The position numbers were made by a program, and so were the translations under genes. 64,000 nt of DNA, taken from Molanna angustata. Its lineage: Eukaryota > Arthropoda > Insecta > Trichoptera > Molannidae. The first letter of the stretch is position 1; the number at the start of each line of letters is the position of its first letter. The notes beneath the pieces were generated by a model. That model made no database searches. It saw only the letters and a list, made by a program, of their open reading frames with translations, and was not told the origin of the DNA. Positions 1-10,344 of this stretch are shown here, one piece after another. Where the stretch lies: NCBI GenBank assembly GCA_963576475.1, contig OY754977.1:15734943-15798942 (forward strand). Reading direction: 5' to 3'.

Positions 1-898
1 ATACTCAAAATCATGATTTCAATCTATATTAGGTTCAAACATAATGGATTCACATTCATATATTCAGACAATAAAATCATAAAAGTATAACTCATCATAC
101 AGCTATGGAGTAAACATTATAAAACAATATCGACTCGCAGCATGAATAAGGAGATCCCCTCGATGACCAATATCTTCAAATGAATCCGGTTGTAGAAGAT
201 GTATTTAGATTTTAAAATTCTCGTGACTATTTGTATCTTGATCCCTCCATGTTACAATAAAATCCAAGTGAAGAAATTTGTTTGTGTCCAAGTAAAAATC
301 CAAATGAAGAAATTGTCTCCGACAATTTCCTATATGTGACTCCTTTGTCGTCAGTTATAAAATTTTAGGTTAGGCAGAATTAAATGTCGTACATTTCATC
401 GTCGTGTATATGCAAGCATGGTAATTGCAAAATAATATCCAAATAAAATATATTTCCAATGGAAAACTAAATGGAATAACATTCGAATAATCCATTTGTA
501 GAATTAAATAAAAATTATTTTCGTCAGAATGGGTGCGCAATATCAGGGTAGGATTGAATTTGGGATGACTGACATTTATATCAGCATCTAGATTATAGAA
601 AAGAAAACAGGATTATTGGTTTGAAAAATGATCTCTCGCCAAACTATCTTGACATACGAACACATAAAACAAACTTACCCCAAATTCAGAAATTCAAATC
701 GACGTCGGCCGCCATTTTCCTACACTGGCCGTACCGCTTCGATAGGTGTATGCAAAAAGAAAGAATTTGACATAAGCTTTGCTAATCATAAAAAATATTG
801 CCACCTGACAAAAATCAATTTAGTGTGTTCGCACAAAAAAAAACTATAAATTCCCAATTATTAATTTTTCCCTATACATAATTTTCTATAACATGACA
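1..898 (-). repeat. 3' LTR of the Gypsy element (partial, cut by window start)
   Basis: This matches 10807-11704 with a constant offset of 10806 and no difference that I could see. On the element's own strand the LTR begins TGTCATG at 898. About 462 bp of its far end lie before position 1, judging from the other copy. The 73-codon ORF inside it (628-849) is duplicated in the other LTR and has no recognisable function. Confidence 0.93.
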
Positions 899-2367
899 TA
901 CCCGCAACCCCACATAAAAAAAATTTAATAGAAATTTTTTTTAAAAAAAAACTGAAAATTGCAAATTATGAAACCAACCCAGAGATCATAAATCAAATCG
1001 AAGGATATGAAAAGAAAAAAGGAAATCATTTGCATCATAAATCATCATCCTGAAACAGTTACACAATAGACATGGTAAAACAACGATATACTTATCTACC
1101 ATTCAAAAAAATATAACCTGAAACATACAAAATCATGTTAACGGATTAAAAAAATATTGACCTATAAAACGAATACTGTTTGAAATATAAAATATTATTC
1201 CTTCAGAACATAACCTTCTAATATGTATCCCCAATTCCTAAATACAAATATCTCAAAAAATTTAACTTTAAAATATTTAAGTACAATTTGACATAACAGA
1301 GTTCCGCTTGTAAGAAAAGAAAACTCCTAACAAAAACAAAAAAAATGATCCCAATTAATGAAATAACATAACACCCAATTAAATGATAAAATAAAATTAA
1401 AACGACTCATTTAGAGTTACTTTATGATCTTTTATTACATCAATTTTTACAAGTATCACTTTATAACAAGTGAAACTTACACCCTAAATCCCAAAAATAA
1501 TTGAAGGCTCACAAGAAGACTACAATTTTTAAATTTAAAACTTTTCCCCTAACAAATTTTTAATTATTAGTAGAAAATTTGACTAAAAATACTCTCATAT
1601 ATCGCTCATTTTCATTTTTTAGCTAAAACGACCGAAAAGGCTTTAGCATAAAGAATAATCTCTCAAGTCGCAAAGTACTTTCAAGCGAGATATAAAAAAA
1701 AAATGATCTCTTGGGAAATCAGATGTCCTCAAGCGAAATACAAAGATTTCTTGGCTCATCGGATACCCTCAAGCGAGATACAAAATGCAAAATCCAATTA
1801 TAAGCCGGAAAAATGCAGGAGCTATCATATGGGATGGAAAGTCTTAATATAAATATTATATAATTCCTAAAAAAAAAAATATAACATTTAACACAAAAAC
1901 TGGTTAAACATTATTTAATACTATTCCTAACATCAATTATAAAAAATTAAAAACCCCAAATCTTCAAAATAAATTTTAAAACATTTAATAAATTATGACA
2001 AAATGTCAATTATCACATCTATGAGATTCCATAGAATGAAATTCAGTTCAAGACCAAACAACCACACCTTCATATTTTGTATATAAAAGAAAATAAATAA
2101 ATAAATTATTAATTAGCAGAGACATCACATACAAGATCCCTTCTCAATTAAAACTATTTAAACAAATAAATTCTGGAACCTATATATTTTATATTTTCAC
2201 ACAGATTACTACAAATTAATATTAAAATTATTCATTATTAAAAATTAATTTTAAACCCTTCTCATGTTTCCTGTGATTTGATGTCTATCACTCAATGATT
2301 AAAGAAATTTGTATTTCTTTTACCCACAAAACGATGTAACCCATCACAATAAAATCTCAAATTCTTT
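899..2367. other. Gypsy 3' non-coding region, no gene seen
   Basis: This AT-rich sequence lies between the 3' LTR and the Penelope-like insertion. The first bases inside the LTR read, on the element strand, as a partly purine stretch (GTGGGGTTGCGGG), a plausible but imperfect polypurine tract. At 1640-1790 a phrase with CTCAAGCGAGATA recurs three times (short tandem-like repeats). No ORF with recognisable homology was found. Confidence 0.5.
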
Positions 2368-2456
2368 TAACTTTGTTTACTTCTACTACTGTAAACACCT
2401 TTAATTTATGAAAGGGGTTATAACGTTTTCGAGCGTGTGCTCATCCTCAGTAACCA
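2368..2456 (+). repeat. Left inverted arm of Penelope-like fragment
   Basis: Reverse complement of 2837-2925 without a mismatch that I could find. Pairing stops on both sides immediately outside these limits. The minus strand of this arm carries the hammerhead-like motif. Confidence 0.9.
2416..2455 (-). ncRNA. Hammerhead-ribozyme-like motif, left arm
   Basis: Mirror image of the motif at 2838-2877 and identical in sequence because the arms are perfect inverted copies. See that entry for the secondary-structure assignment. Confidence 0.5.
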
Positions 2457-2493
2457 CTTATTACTAACTTAAAACTAATGACAGACTACTTAA

Positions 2494-2856
2494 CTATGTT
2501 GGCGGGCGGACGGAGGAAGAAGGGGGGGGTGGTGGATGGGGGGGGGTGATAGTGGGTGTGGTTAATATTTTTATAAGGGGAGAATTTATTAGTGGGTGTT
2601 GTATATTTAAAATTTGGTTTTTGGGGGCTCTATTTATTTCGATTGATTCTAGAATATCTAATTTTTTCCCCTTGTTACACCTATGTAAAATTTCTACGTC
2701 TCTGAAGTCGAATGTATGTCCTGTTAGTCTGGCGTGGTCCGCGATATCTGAGTTGATAGAAAAGTTTTTTATTGCCTTTATATGTTCAGAAATCCTGGTT
2801 TTTATTTTCCTTCCACTTTGTCCGATGTACTGGTTTTGGTTACTGAGGATGAGCAC
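2494..2856 (-). pseudogene. Penelope-type GIY-YIG endonuclease tail (fragment)
   Basis: The 120-residue frame contains YIGQSGRKIKTRISEH, the beta-strand and helix of a GIY-YIG nuclease with the catalytic arginine in the helix, followed by a histidine-containing HARLTGHTF segment and LDILESIEIN, which supplies the conserved glutamate. This arrangement is typical of the C-terminus of Penelope-like reverse transcriptases. The upstream GIY half and the polymerase are missing. The C-terminal part is low-complexity proline encoded by the G-rich tract, so it is not natural domain sequence. It is a remnant, not a working gene. Confidence 0.75.
2515..2575 (+). other. G-rich tract with quadruplex potential
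   Basis: Two runs of eight or more G separated by a short GT-rich spacer, then GTGGG repeats, in an otherwise AT-rich setting. Four or more G-runs lie within about 50 bases. On the opposite strand it reads as the polyproline end of the GIY-YIG fragment. Confidence 0.6.
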
Positions 2857-2925
2857 ACGCTCGAAAACGTTATAACCCCTTTCATAAATTAAAGGTGTTT
2901 ACAGTAGTAGAAGTAAACAAAGTTA
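2837..2925 (-). repeat. Right inverted arm of Penelope-like fragment
   Basis: Mirror partner of 2368-2456. It also encodes the first residues of the GIY-YIG ORF on the minus strand, so the arm overlaps coding sequence, as expected when a Penelope-type terminal repeat duplicates part of the element. Confidence 0.9.
2838..2877 (+). ncRNA. Hammerhead-ribozyme-like motif, right arm
   Basis: Reading 5' to 3': stem I GGTTA (2838-2842); core CTGAGGA (2843-2849), matching the CUGANGA consensus; one unpaired T; stem II GAGC/ACAC/GCTC (2851-2862); GAAA (2863-2866); self-complementary AACGTT (2866-2871) as stem III; cleavage residue A2872; stem I return strand TAACC (2873-2877). The stem III hexamer has no loop, so a single copy could pair only with a second copy, as proposed for dimeric Penelope-type ribozymes. 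The extra T before stem II and the UUA cleavage triplet are non-ideal, so activity is uncertain. Confidence 0.55.
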
Positions 2926-3998
2926 TTTGTTTTAATTTATTTTATTTTATTTAAAATGAACTTCTACAAAGTTTCTCACGAAAAATTCGAAGAATCTCAA
3001 ATTCAATATTAAAATTTAATCTATCAGAATCAAATTCATAAAACTGATTTATACAAAAAAAAATATACAATACCACAGAAATTTAAAACAAATTCACAAT
3101 TTGTTTCTACTATTTGATCTCCATTACCAGATTTTTAAATTGTTTTGTATTCAGATTATATTATATTATGGTCGCACCACCATAACACCATACATCTAAC
3201 GATAACAATATAATGTGCGGTTTACATTGTCACCTAAAAACAAAATAACATCTGACGATAGATATCCAACAATATTTACAAATAAAATTAATCATATATA
3301 AATTGTGAAGTAATGTAACTAACTGATGTCAGTAAAAAAAAATCATAATAAAATGTAAAATATTCATTTGTAAATCCCCAGTCTACATTATAAAAAAAAA
3401 TAATATTTGTACCTAAAATAACCTTGTATGTTATGTCGATACCAATACTAACACATCACATCAAAATAAACATTCAAAAATAAAAAAAAATAAAATGTTT
3501 AAAACAAATCTATCTACAATAAATATTTCACCCCCATTCTGACAATCACCATTCATCATAATAAAAGATTCTAAAAATCTCTAAAAAAAAATTCTAAAAA
3601 TCTCTAAATAAAAAAAACTATTTACTTTTAATTAAATTTTTAAATTTGAATAAAGTGAAACAATTATCACTAAATATTAGTTGGATGATATTGAAATGCA
3701 AAATATTATGCTTAAAATGGTTTGAATCTAAAATAAATAATCAACGTTAACTCTTGTTGAGGTTCACTATGCATTTCCCCAGTCTTTGTGATTATAAAAC
3801 ATTATTTTATTTGATAAAAAAAAATAAAAAAATATATGAACATATTAATAGTCGCTCATTAATACTTTACATTGATGACAGGAAACGACAAACTTGGACA
3901 CTGTTAGATCCATATACAGCGGGATCCTAGAAAAGCATACAAAAAAAATTCGAAATTAGTTCAATGGACGTAAACAATCAATCACTGTCATCCCATTA
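2926..3998. other. Gypsy 3' region beside pol, no gene seen
   Basis: AT-rich sequence with short homopurine and homopyrimidine runs and no ORF of interest. In particular there is no envelope-like frame downstream of pol, where errantivirus-type Gypsy elements carry one. Confidence 0.5.
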
Positions 3999-6900
3999 TC
4001 AACCCTGTTTAACAATATCCTTGATATGAAAATTCCCAACTTTTTTATTTGACATATCAGCAAGTGTATAAACTAAAGGTGAAATTTTTCCAATTATTTT
4101 ATTCTTTACATAACGAGGAGCCAATTTACTAGTAAAATAATCAACACTTTTGGACAAAGGAAAATTTTTTCTATAAACATAATCACCAACGTTATATTCT
4201 TTTTCAATCCGACCCTTATTATATTCACCAGCCACTCTTTTAGACGCTTCAAACAAGTTATCTTGAACTTTTATGAAAATATCATTTAAATAAGAAAGTT
4301 TGTCAATATAATCATTTGGGAGCTCAACTGTCACTTCATCAAATGAGGAAGGCCCAGTATCATATCTATTATGATGATTACCTTTTATTATGAATTCCCT
4401 TCCAAAAAAGATAAAGTATGGAGTATAACCAGTAGACATATTAATTGATGAATTCATCGCAGAGCAAATAGGGATAATGTGACTACACCAATCTCGTTGT
4501 CTATCGTGAACCATTGCTGCAAGCGCCGTGATGGCTGTTCTATGGTACCTTTCGACGATGTTGGCTTGGGGCGTATAAAGAGACGTATAATATAAATATG
4601 GGATGTCATATTTTTTAATTAAATCCTTGAATTTATTGGCAGTGAATTGAACTCCATTATCGGCTAAAATAATGGCTGGAACCCCATATGGTAAGAAAAT
4701 ATAGTTCTCCAAATTCTTCACAACATTTTCGGCATTTGCTTTTTTCATAGGAAAAAGCCACAAATATTTGGAAAATGCGTCCAAAACTGACAGAATATAT
4801 ACATTACCAAGTTTTGAACGAGGAAAAGGGCCCACTATGTCGGTCGAAATCATAACCATCGGTTTGTGTATTTTACTGCTACTTGACATTAATCCTAATG
4901 GTTTTTGTTGGTAAAATTTAAACATTTTACAAGATTCACAACCATTGATATATTCCCTCACTTCTAAAAACATACGAGGCCAATAATACAATAATTGAAT
5001 TTTTTTGAACGTCTTAAAAATACCTAAGTGAGCAGATTCGACCGAGTCATGATGAGATTTAATTATACCTAATCGATCCTTTTTTGGCACTACTAATTTC
5101 CATTCAAACTCTTTTAACAATGGTGAATCAATCTTAGTATAGCGAAAAAGTTTTTCGTCCTTTATCATATAATTCAGAAATTCCTGTGATTTATTTTTAC
5201 AACCATTATACACTCTCATATACCAATGATCTTCTATGACGTCAATGGTATTTAAAGTCGCCACCTCGACGCGGGATAATGCATCGGGGACAACGTTCAG
5301 AGCGCCACGTCTATGAATTACTTCAAAAGAGAACTGTGAAAGTTCCGTAGCCCATCTGGCAAGACGACCAGTCGGATTCTTCAATGTAATAAGCCATTTC
5401 AAGCTAGAATGATCAGTGATTAATTTGAATTGTGAACCGTCCAAGTACGGACGAAAATGACGAATAGCTTCTAAAGCAGCCAATAATTCACGTTCAGTTA
5501 TTGCGAAATTAATTTCATTTTTATGTAATGATCTTGAGTAATAAGCAATGACGTGCTCATTCCCGTCTATTATTTGAGACAAAACAGCGCCGATTCCTAC
5601 TGAGCTGGCGTCAGTATGCAATTCAAAAGGAAAAGAGAAATCAGGGTTTCTTAATAAAGGGGCCGTGGTCAATGCCACTTTTAATGAATTAAAAGCTTTA
5701 TTCGCTTCATCACTCCATTTAAAATTACTAATCCCTTTTCTCACACTTGTTAAACGAGTAAGAGGCACTGACAAATCAGAAAAATTTTTAATAAAGCGAC
5801 GATAGTATGAACAAACCCCAATGAACTTTCGGATATCTTTCGCACATTTCGGAGTGGGAAAATTTATTACAGATTCAATCTTTTGAGGGTTTGTTCGAAG
5901 CCCATGTGAATCAACAATATAACCCAAATATTTCAACTCTTTCCTACAAAATTCGCATTTTTTTAAATTTATTGTGAAATTTGCCTCTTTTAATTTATTT
6001 AAAACTTGTTTTAATATTTTTATATGGGACTCAAAATCGGGGGACAAGACAATTAGATCGTCTACATAAATAAATACAGACTTATCAAATTCAGGACCAA
6101 AAATTTGTTCCATCGCTCTCTGCATTTCGGCTCCTGAATTTTTTAAACCAAAGGGTAAAACCGTAAATTCAAATAATCCACGACCAGGTACAACAAATGC
6201 CGTCTTTTCGCGCGAGGAATCATCTAACCTGATCTGCCAATAAGCTTTGCTAAGGTCGAGGCTTGTAATATAGGTAGCCCCATTTAAGTTCTGTAAAATG
6301 GACTGAATATGAGGAAGAGGATAAGAATCTCTTACAGTGACTGAATTAAGCTTCCTACTATCCAAACAAAATCGAGAGGAGCCGTCTGGTTTTGGAACCA
6401 TTATAACGGGGTTACTCCAAGGTGATTTCGAAGGCTGAACTACACCGAGCGACAACATATCATTCAATTCATTCTCCAATTGGGCCAACCGCGCCGGTGA
6501 TAGAGGATAATATCGTTGTTTTATAGGATCACCTGTAGTGATAATCTTATGTTGGACAATATTGGTTCTCCCCAGTCCTTTTTTTTCGAAAGAAATTTCT
6601 TCGAATTGAATAATTATTTTATTCAATTCTTCTTTTTCTTTGAAGGATAAATCAGAGGGCACAGATAACGCACCAATACAGTTCAACATTTCAGAATCTT
6701 TTAGTACCCGAACATTTTTCAATAACTCAGGACATAAATCGAATTTATACAAACAGTCCACCCCCAAAATTATATCTGGATTTAAATTATTAACTATTAA
6801 AAAATCAACATTTTTCGTTATATTGTCAACGCTTATAGGAAGAACGACCATTTGTGTTACTGACTGATTACCTTGGTTAGCTAATGAGATAAATGTATTA

Positions 6901-7082
6901 ACATTTTTTATATTTAAAATATGACGAGGTAAAGAATTAAAAAAATTTACACTCATACAACTCACCATAGCACCAGAATCTAATAGACCATTTGAAATTA
7001 TGTTCTGTATTTTAAAAATCAAGTAAGGTCTAATATCTTTATTTTTACAACAAATAATTGGAGCGACCTTTAAACTGGTCAT
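3999..7082 (-). CDS. pol: Gypsy Pol polyprotein
   Basis: A 1027-residue frame with the full Ty3/Gypsy order. An aspartic protease begins near residue 33 (LLDSGA). The reverse transcriptase has the catalytic box FIYVDD near residue 338. RNase H starts near 487 (HTDAS), with ITERELLA and TDHSSLKWL following. The integrase has an HHCC finger (HHDS..H..CESC) and a D,D35E core with aspartates near 745 and 807 and glutamate near 843 (VERYHR). A short C-terminal domain follows. The protein would copy the element's RNA and insert the cDNA. The ATG at 7082 is simply the first methionine: the frame is open upstream and overlaps the end of gag, so Pol is probably made as a Gag-Pol fusion by -1 frameshifting. 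I see no internal stop or frameshift, and it looks intact. Confidence 0.93.
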   Translation of the reverse strand: MTSLKVAPIICCKNKDIRPYLIFKIQNIISNGLLDSGAMVSCMSVNFFNSLPRHILNIKNVNTFISLANQGNQSVTQMVVLPISVDNITKNVDFLIVNNLNPDIILGVDCLYKFDLCPELLKNVRVLKDSEMLNCIGALSVPSDLSFKEKEELNKIIIQFEEISFEKKGLGRTNIVQHKIITTGDPIKQRYYPLSPARLAQLENELNDMLSLGVVQPSKSPWSNPVIMVPKPDGSSRFCLDSRKLNSVTVRDSYPLPHIQSILQNLNGATYITSLDLSKAYWQIRLDDSSREKTAFVVPGRGLFEFTVLPFGLKNSGAEMQRAMEQIFGPEFDKSVFIYVDDLIVLSPDFESHIKILKQVLNKLKEANFTINLKKCEFCRKELKYLGYIVDSHGLRTNPQKIESVINFPTPKCAKDIRKFIGVCSYYRRFIKNFSDLSVPLTRLTSVRKGISNFKWSDEANKAFNSLKVALTTAPLLRNPDFSFPFELHTDASSVGIGAVLSQIIDGNEHVIAYYSRSLHKNEINFAITERELLAALEAIRHFRPYLDGSQFKLITDHSSLKWLITLKNPTGRLARWATELSQFSFEVIHRRGALNVVPDALSRVEVATLNTIDVIEDHWYMRVYNGCKNKSQEFLNYMIKDEKLFRYTKIDSPLLKEFEWKLVVPKKDRLGIIKSHHDSVESAHLGIFKTFKKIQLLYYWPRMFLEVREYINGCESCKMFKFYQQKPLGLMSSSSKIHKPMVMISTDIVGPFPRSKLGNVYILSVLDAFSKYLWLFPMKKANAENVVKNLENYIFLPYGVPAIILADNGVQFTANKFKDLIKKYDIPYLYYTSLYTPQANIVERYHRTAITALAAMVHDRQRDWCSHIIPICSAMNSSINMSTGYTPYFIFFGREFIIKGNHHNRYDTGPSSFDEVTVELPNDYIDKLSYLNDIFIKVQDNLFEASKRVAGEYNKGRIEKEYNVGDYVYRKNFPLSKSVDYFTSKLAPRYVKNKIIGKISPLVYTLADMSNKKVGNFHIKDIVKQG

Positions 7083-7135
7083 AAATAATTTAACAAACTG
7101 TAAATACTCCTTCCAAGCAATCGGATCCTCATAAC

Positions 7136-8317
7136 TTATGCGCTGGGATGGACCCCCAGCGATACTTCGTTTTTTGATGACGAAGCAACATTAATTGGAA
7201 CGCTCGACGTTACAAAATTATTATTAGACACCAGTTTATTCTTACTATTTTTCCTGCAACAATCTCGAGTTAAAATATTCGCTTTTTTACAAATAAAACA
7301 AATAAAACCCTTAACCTTTTGACATTTAGAAAAATGATGACCCGCACTATTACATTTTTGACAAATAATATAATTTTTTTCTGTGATTGTCGATACAATG
7401 GGATGTGAATTGTTATTATTTTTCATGACGTTATTAACAAAAAATTTAAATTTGTTTTCCTTAGTATACCTAAAACTATTCCCTTCATAAATCCTGGCAA
7501 TTTTTATCAGTTCCTTTATTGTTTTTCCTTGATTAGACATTATTAAAGGTTCAAATTCAGGTCTGATATTTCTCGAGACAAGGTGAAAAAGACGCTGTTC
7601 GGGCCAGGGATAATCTAACATTCCGGCCAAATATTCGATATATGTGAGGAATTCGGAAACTTTTTCATTAGGAAGCTGAACCCTTAAAATGAGGTTCTGC
7701 TGTTTGTCGAAATCTGAACAGTGATCCTCGAATCTATCTATAAAACCTCTTTTCAATTCTTCCCAATTGTTATAATACGTATGGTTAGAGCGGTACCATA
7801 CACTAGCGATGCCTGACAAAAGGTCAGCGAAAGCTCTAAATAGTTGTTTTTCTGGAATTAAACGTGCTTGTCTATAAATATTAAGCTCATCCAAAAACTC
7901 ACGGACATCAGAAGTACCATCATAACGCAACTTTAAGTCATTTAAACCCGACACCTTTACAACGCGTATAAAATGAGGGGGTTCGTGATCTATATTTGAC
8001 TTTGGCAAATCACTTTGCATATTTTCTGATACTACTTTATTTTTACGATTCGGAATTTCAGATAAATTCAAATAATTGGTAAAATCTGAGACTTGACATG
8101 GATAATCGTTCACCGCACTACTTTTGTTAACAATGTCATCATCTTCATCTATTGCTGATTGTTTCAACAACTTTTTGACATTACTAATTGTACTATTATA
8201 TAATCTTGCTTGTAATCTTAGATCCTTTAATTTATTGGCTGATGGTAAACCACGCATTTTTAAATGATTTATTAATTCCACTTTCGAGTTAAAAATTGAA
8301 TCCGGAATAGGTTCCAT
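7136..8317 (-). CDS. gag: Gypsy Gag protein
   Basis: A 393-residue frame ending in a TAA 53 bases before the first ATG of pol. The central part (WYRSNHTYYNNWEELKRGF, then LILRVQLPNEKVSEFLTYIE) matches the retrotransposon Gag capsid fold of Ty3/Gypsy elements. A zinc knuckle of the form CX2CX4HX4C lies near residue 318 (CQKCNSAGHHFSKC). A second knuckle-like CX2C...C follows but has isoleucine in place of the histidine, so it is probably not a metal site. The product would form the particle that packages element RNA. The start at 8317 is the first ATG after a long leader. It appears intact. Confidence 0.9.
   Translation of the reverse strand: MEPIPDSIFNSKVELINHLKMRGLPSANKLKDLRLQARLYNSTISNVKKLLKQSAIDEDDDIVNKSSAVNDYPCQVSDFTNYLNLSEIPNRKNKVVSENMQSDLPKSNIDHEPPHFIRVVKVSGLNDLKLRYDGTSDVREFLDELNIYRQARLIPEKQLFRAFADLLSGIASVWYRSNHTYYNNWEELKRGFIDRFEDHCSDFDKQQNLILRVQLPNEKVSEFLTYIEYLAGMLDYPWPEQRLFHLVSRNIRPEFEPLIMSNQGKTIKELIKIARIYEGNSFRYTKENKFKFFVNNVMKNNNNSHPIVSTITEKNYIICQKCNSAGHHFSKCQKVKGFICFICKKANILTRDCCRKNSKNKLVSNNNFVTSSVPINVASSSKNEVSLGVHPSA
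7169..7175 (-). promoter_or_regulatory. -1 ribosomal frameshift heptamer A AAA AAC between gag and pol
   Basis: On the element strand the bases are A AAA AAC, phased in the gag frame exactly as X XXY YYZ requires (codons tcA AAA AAC). The gag stop lies 30 bases downstream. After a -1 slip the frame continues without a stop into pol; I followed it codon by codon to the pol methionine at 7082. This is a textbook slippery site. Whether a pseudoknot or stem follows was not resolved. Confidence 0.8.
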
Positions 8318-10325
8318 AATTAATCGTTTTAAAATTAAACAATCGAACTAGATTAAACTGATAGTTAATGCATAAAACACTTCAAAAATAAAAAAAAATG
8401 TTGAACATTTGACACTTTGATTCGTATATAAAAAGAAACTGATTTCAGAATAAGAATTTATGATTTACATAAATGGAATACTCGAAAAGAATAAAAAAAT
8501 AAAAAAAATCAACGATTACCCAACTATTGTTCAATATTCTTTAGATATTATGATATCTCAAAGATGAAACCAAAACTTTATTTTGAATTTGACAAGATGA
8601 TTTCTGCGTCAAACAAGTATATGAAAATTACGATTAACTTTATAGTATGTTGTATTAAACGTTCAAAAACCATAAATAACATAAGACTGACCTTAAAACG
8701 ATTCTGAATAACAGTAATTTGATAATATTCATCCTATTAAACCATATTTAACGTTTATTATTAACGCATTATATTTACAATGTCAGAATGACAACTCGTA
8801 TTTATGTCGGTAAGAAGATTTCTATAATATATAACAATTAATCGCTCGTGATATTCGAAATACAGAAAATATTGAATAGATAACTGAATCACATAAAAGT
8901 ATGACCGTTTATTCACAGGTGGCGTTAATTCGTTTCTATAAAATTCATTGAACAAATAATTATTGATTCCCTTTAAAATAACAAATAATGACCTCTTTTT
9001 AAAAATAAAAACACTATATTTAATGATAAACAAAATCACACCTCAATATGGGATATTAATCTTCCTAAAAATAACTGGAAAAATGCATAATAAACTCAAA
9101 AAATATATAAAAAAAAACTGTAGTAGTGAAAAATTCAATATAATAAATAATACCTTTTTACCTCCACTTATTTGTATTAAATGTGAGATTTTCCCTTTAA
9201 AATCATCTGAATATTATGGTATTAATGTAAAAGCTTCCAGAAGCGAATCTCGAATAAAACAAAATCCAAAATCTGAAAATTGTAAAAAGAATTAATCACA
9301 CCTGTTAAACAACGATGAAAAATTTTCACACTTCCCCCTTTAACAAATAAATCCCCCTAGAATACTAATTGAAAATTATTTAACAATTCCTTTCCACACT
9401 ATAATGAAGTTAAAAAAAATAAATCTTGATAAAACACCAAAATTAATTTGTTTATATTTAAGAAGAAAAGAAAAAAAAATTAAAATGAATATGTTGAAAT
9501 ATTCTCTAAAAAAAATCACTAAGTTATTCTTCCAATTAATAATCAACTTTTCAAACAAGAACTCTCCCTTCAAAAAAAAAAAAATCAAAATTGAATTTGT
9601 AAATATGACTGTTCACTTCCAAAGTTAGAAAAGATCTATCTCCCCACAGAATGCAATTACAATAATACAATAATTATAATTTCCCTCAAAAAAAAAAAAT
9701 ACACTCAACAATAATTCTTGTCACTAGGTAATTAATAATTTTTTTTTTACTGAAACAATACATTCTGTACAACATTCTGCATATATAAAAAAATTCAAAT
9801 TATGTAGGTAATGAAATTTCTTTTGACATTGAAAATTTGTCAAATATAAAAAAAAATCTTCAAATAAATGCTTCTGTATGCTGGAATAAAAAGAGACATA
9901 ATAAAATTCAGATTCTTTCAACGATCAGTTATAAAATGATAGAAAAAACACAAAACAATCACTTAACTTTTGACGATGTGAGATATGCTCAAAGCCAAAT
10001 TGTATTGATGTTGTACATAACTGAGCATCAGATCTTTCCTGGTCATCCTCCAAGCCATGTTGATCATCTTAGTGTCCTTGTCAGTTTTAAGGAAGGTTAA
10101 AAGGTGGGATTTATATGGAATATAGGAGTTCCTACCTAACGTAAACTTTCTATAGATTCTACCTATTAATCTCTCTCCTCCAAACACAGCACAACAAAAT
10201 AAAGGTATAAAATTTAAAATCTGGGCGCCAGTCCTCACATAAATTCACGATCCATGAACGCCTAATAGTCCACGCCAAAGAATTTTTAAAAATTAAGCTC
10301 CTCGATGTGACTTTAATGAGAAGGG
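8318..10325 (-). other. Gypsy 5' untranslated leader, no gene seen
   Basis: About 2 kb of AT-rich sequence between the primer-binding site and the gag start. It holds only short frames without recognisable domains. It probably holds the packaging signal, but nothing in the sequence identifies it. Confidence 0.6.
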
Positions 10326-10343
10326 GCCCCACGTTGGGCGCCA
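10326..10343 (-). promoter_or_regulatory. Primer-binding site for tRNA-Lys(CUU)
   Basis: The plus strand reads GCCCCACGTTGGGCGCCA, which equals the last 18 bases of animal tRNA-Lys with anticodon CUU including CCA (from memory of the tRNA family). The element strand is therefore fully complementary to that primer. One base separates it from the LTR end at 10345. It fixes the LTR boundary and the element's orientation. Confidence 0.88.
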
Positions 10344-10344
10344 A

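Larger units (their letters stand above)
2368..2925 (-). mobile_element. Penelope-like element fragment with inverted arms
   Basis: Two perfect inverted arms of 89 bp (2368-2456 and 2837-2925) enclose a minus-strand reading frame encoding a GIY-YIG nuclease tail. Penelope-like elements carry a C-terminal GIY-YIG domain and often end in inverted or LTR-like copies of their termini, some with hammerhead ribozymes. The reverse transcriptase is absent, so this is a 5'-truncated copy. It sits between pol and the 3' LTR of the Gypsy element, so it probably inserted into an ancestor of this copy or into this copy itself. Confidence 0.75.

Noticed and set aside
628..849. 73-codon ORF, repeated at 11434-11655
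   Set aside because: It lies inside the LTR and is duplicated only because the LTR is; no recognisable protein.
2546..2875. 109-codon plus-strand ORF
   Set aside because: Antisense shadow of the GIY-YIG fragment, which has the recognisable motif.
899..3998. An envelope gene for the Gypsy element
   Set aside because: No long ORF, signal peptide or transmembrane segment is seen in this region; its only insertion is the Penelope-like fragment.
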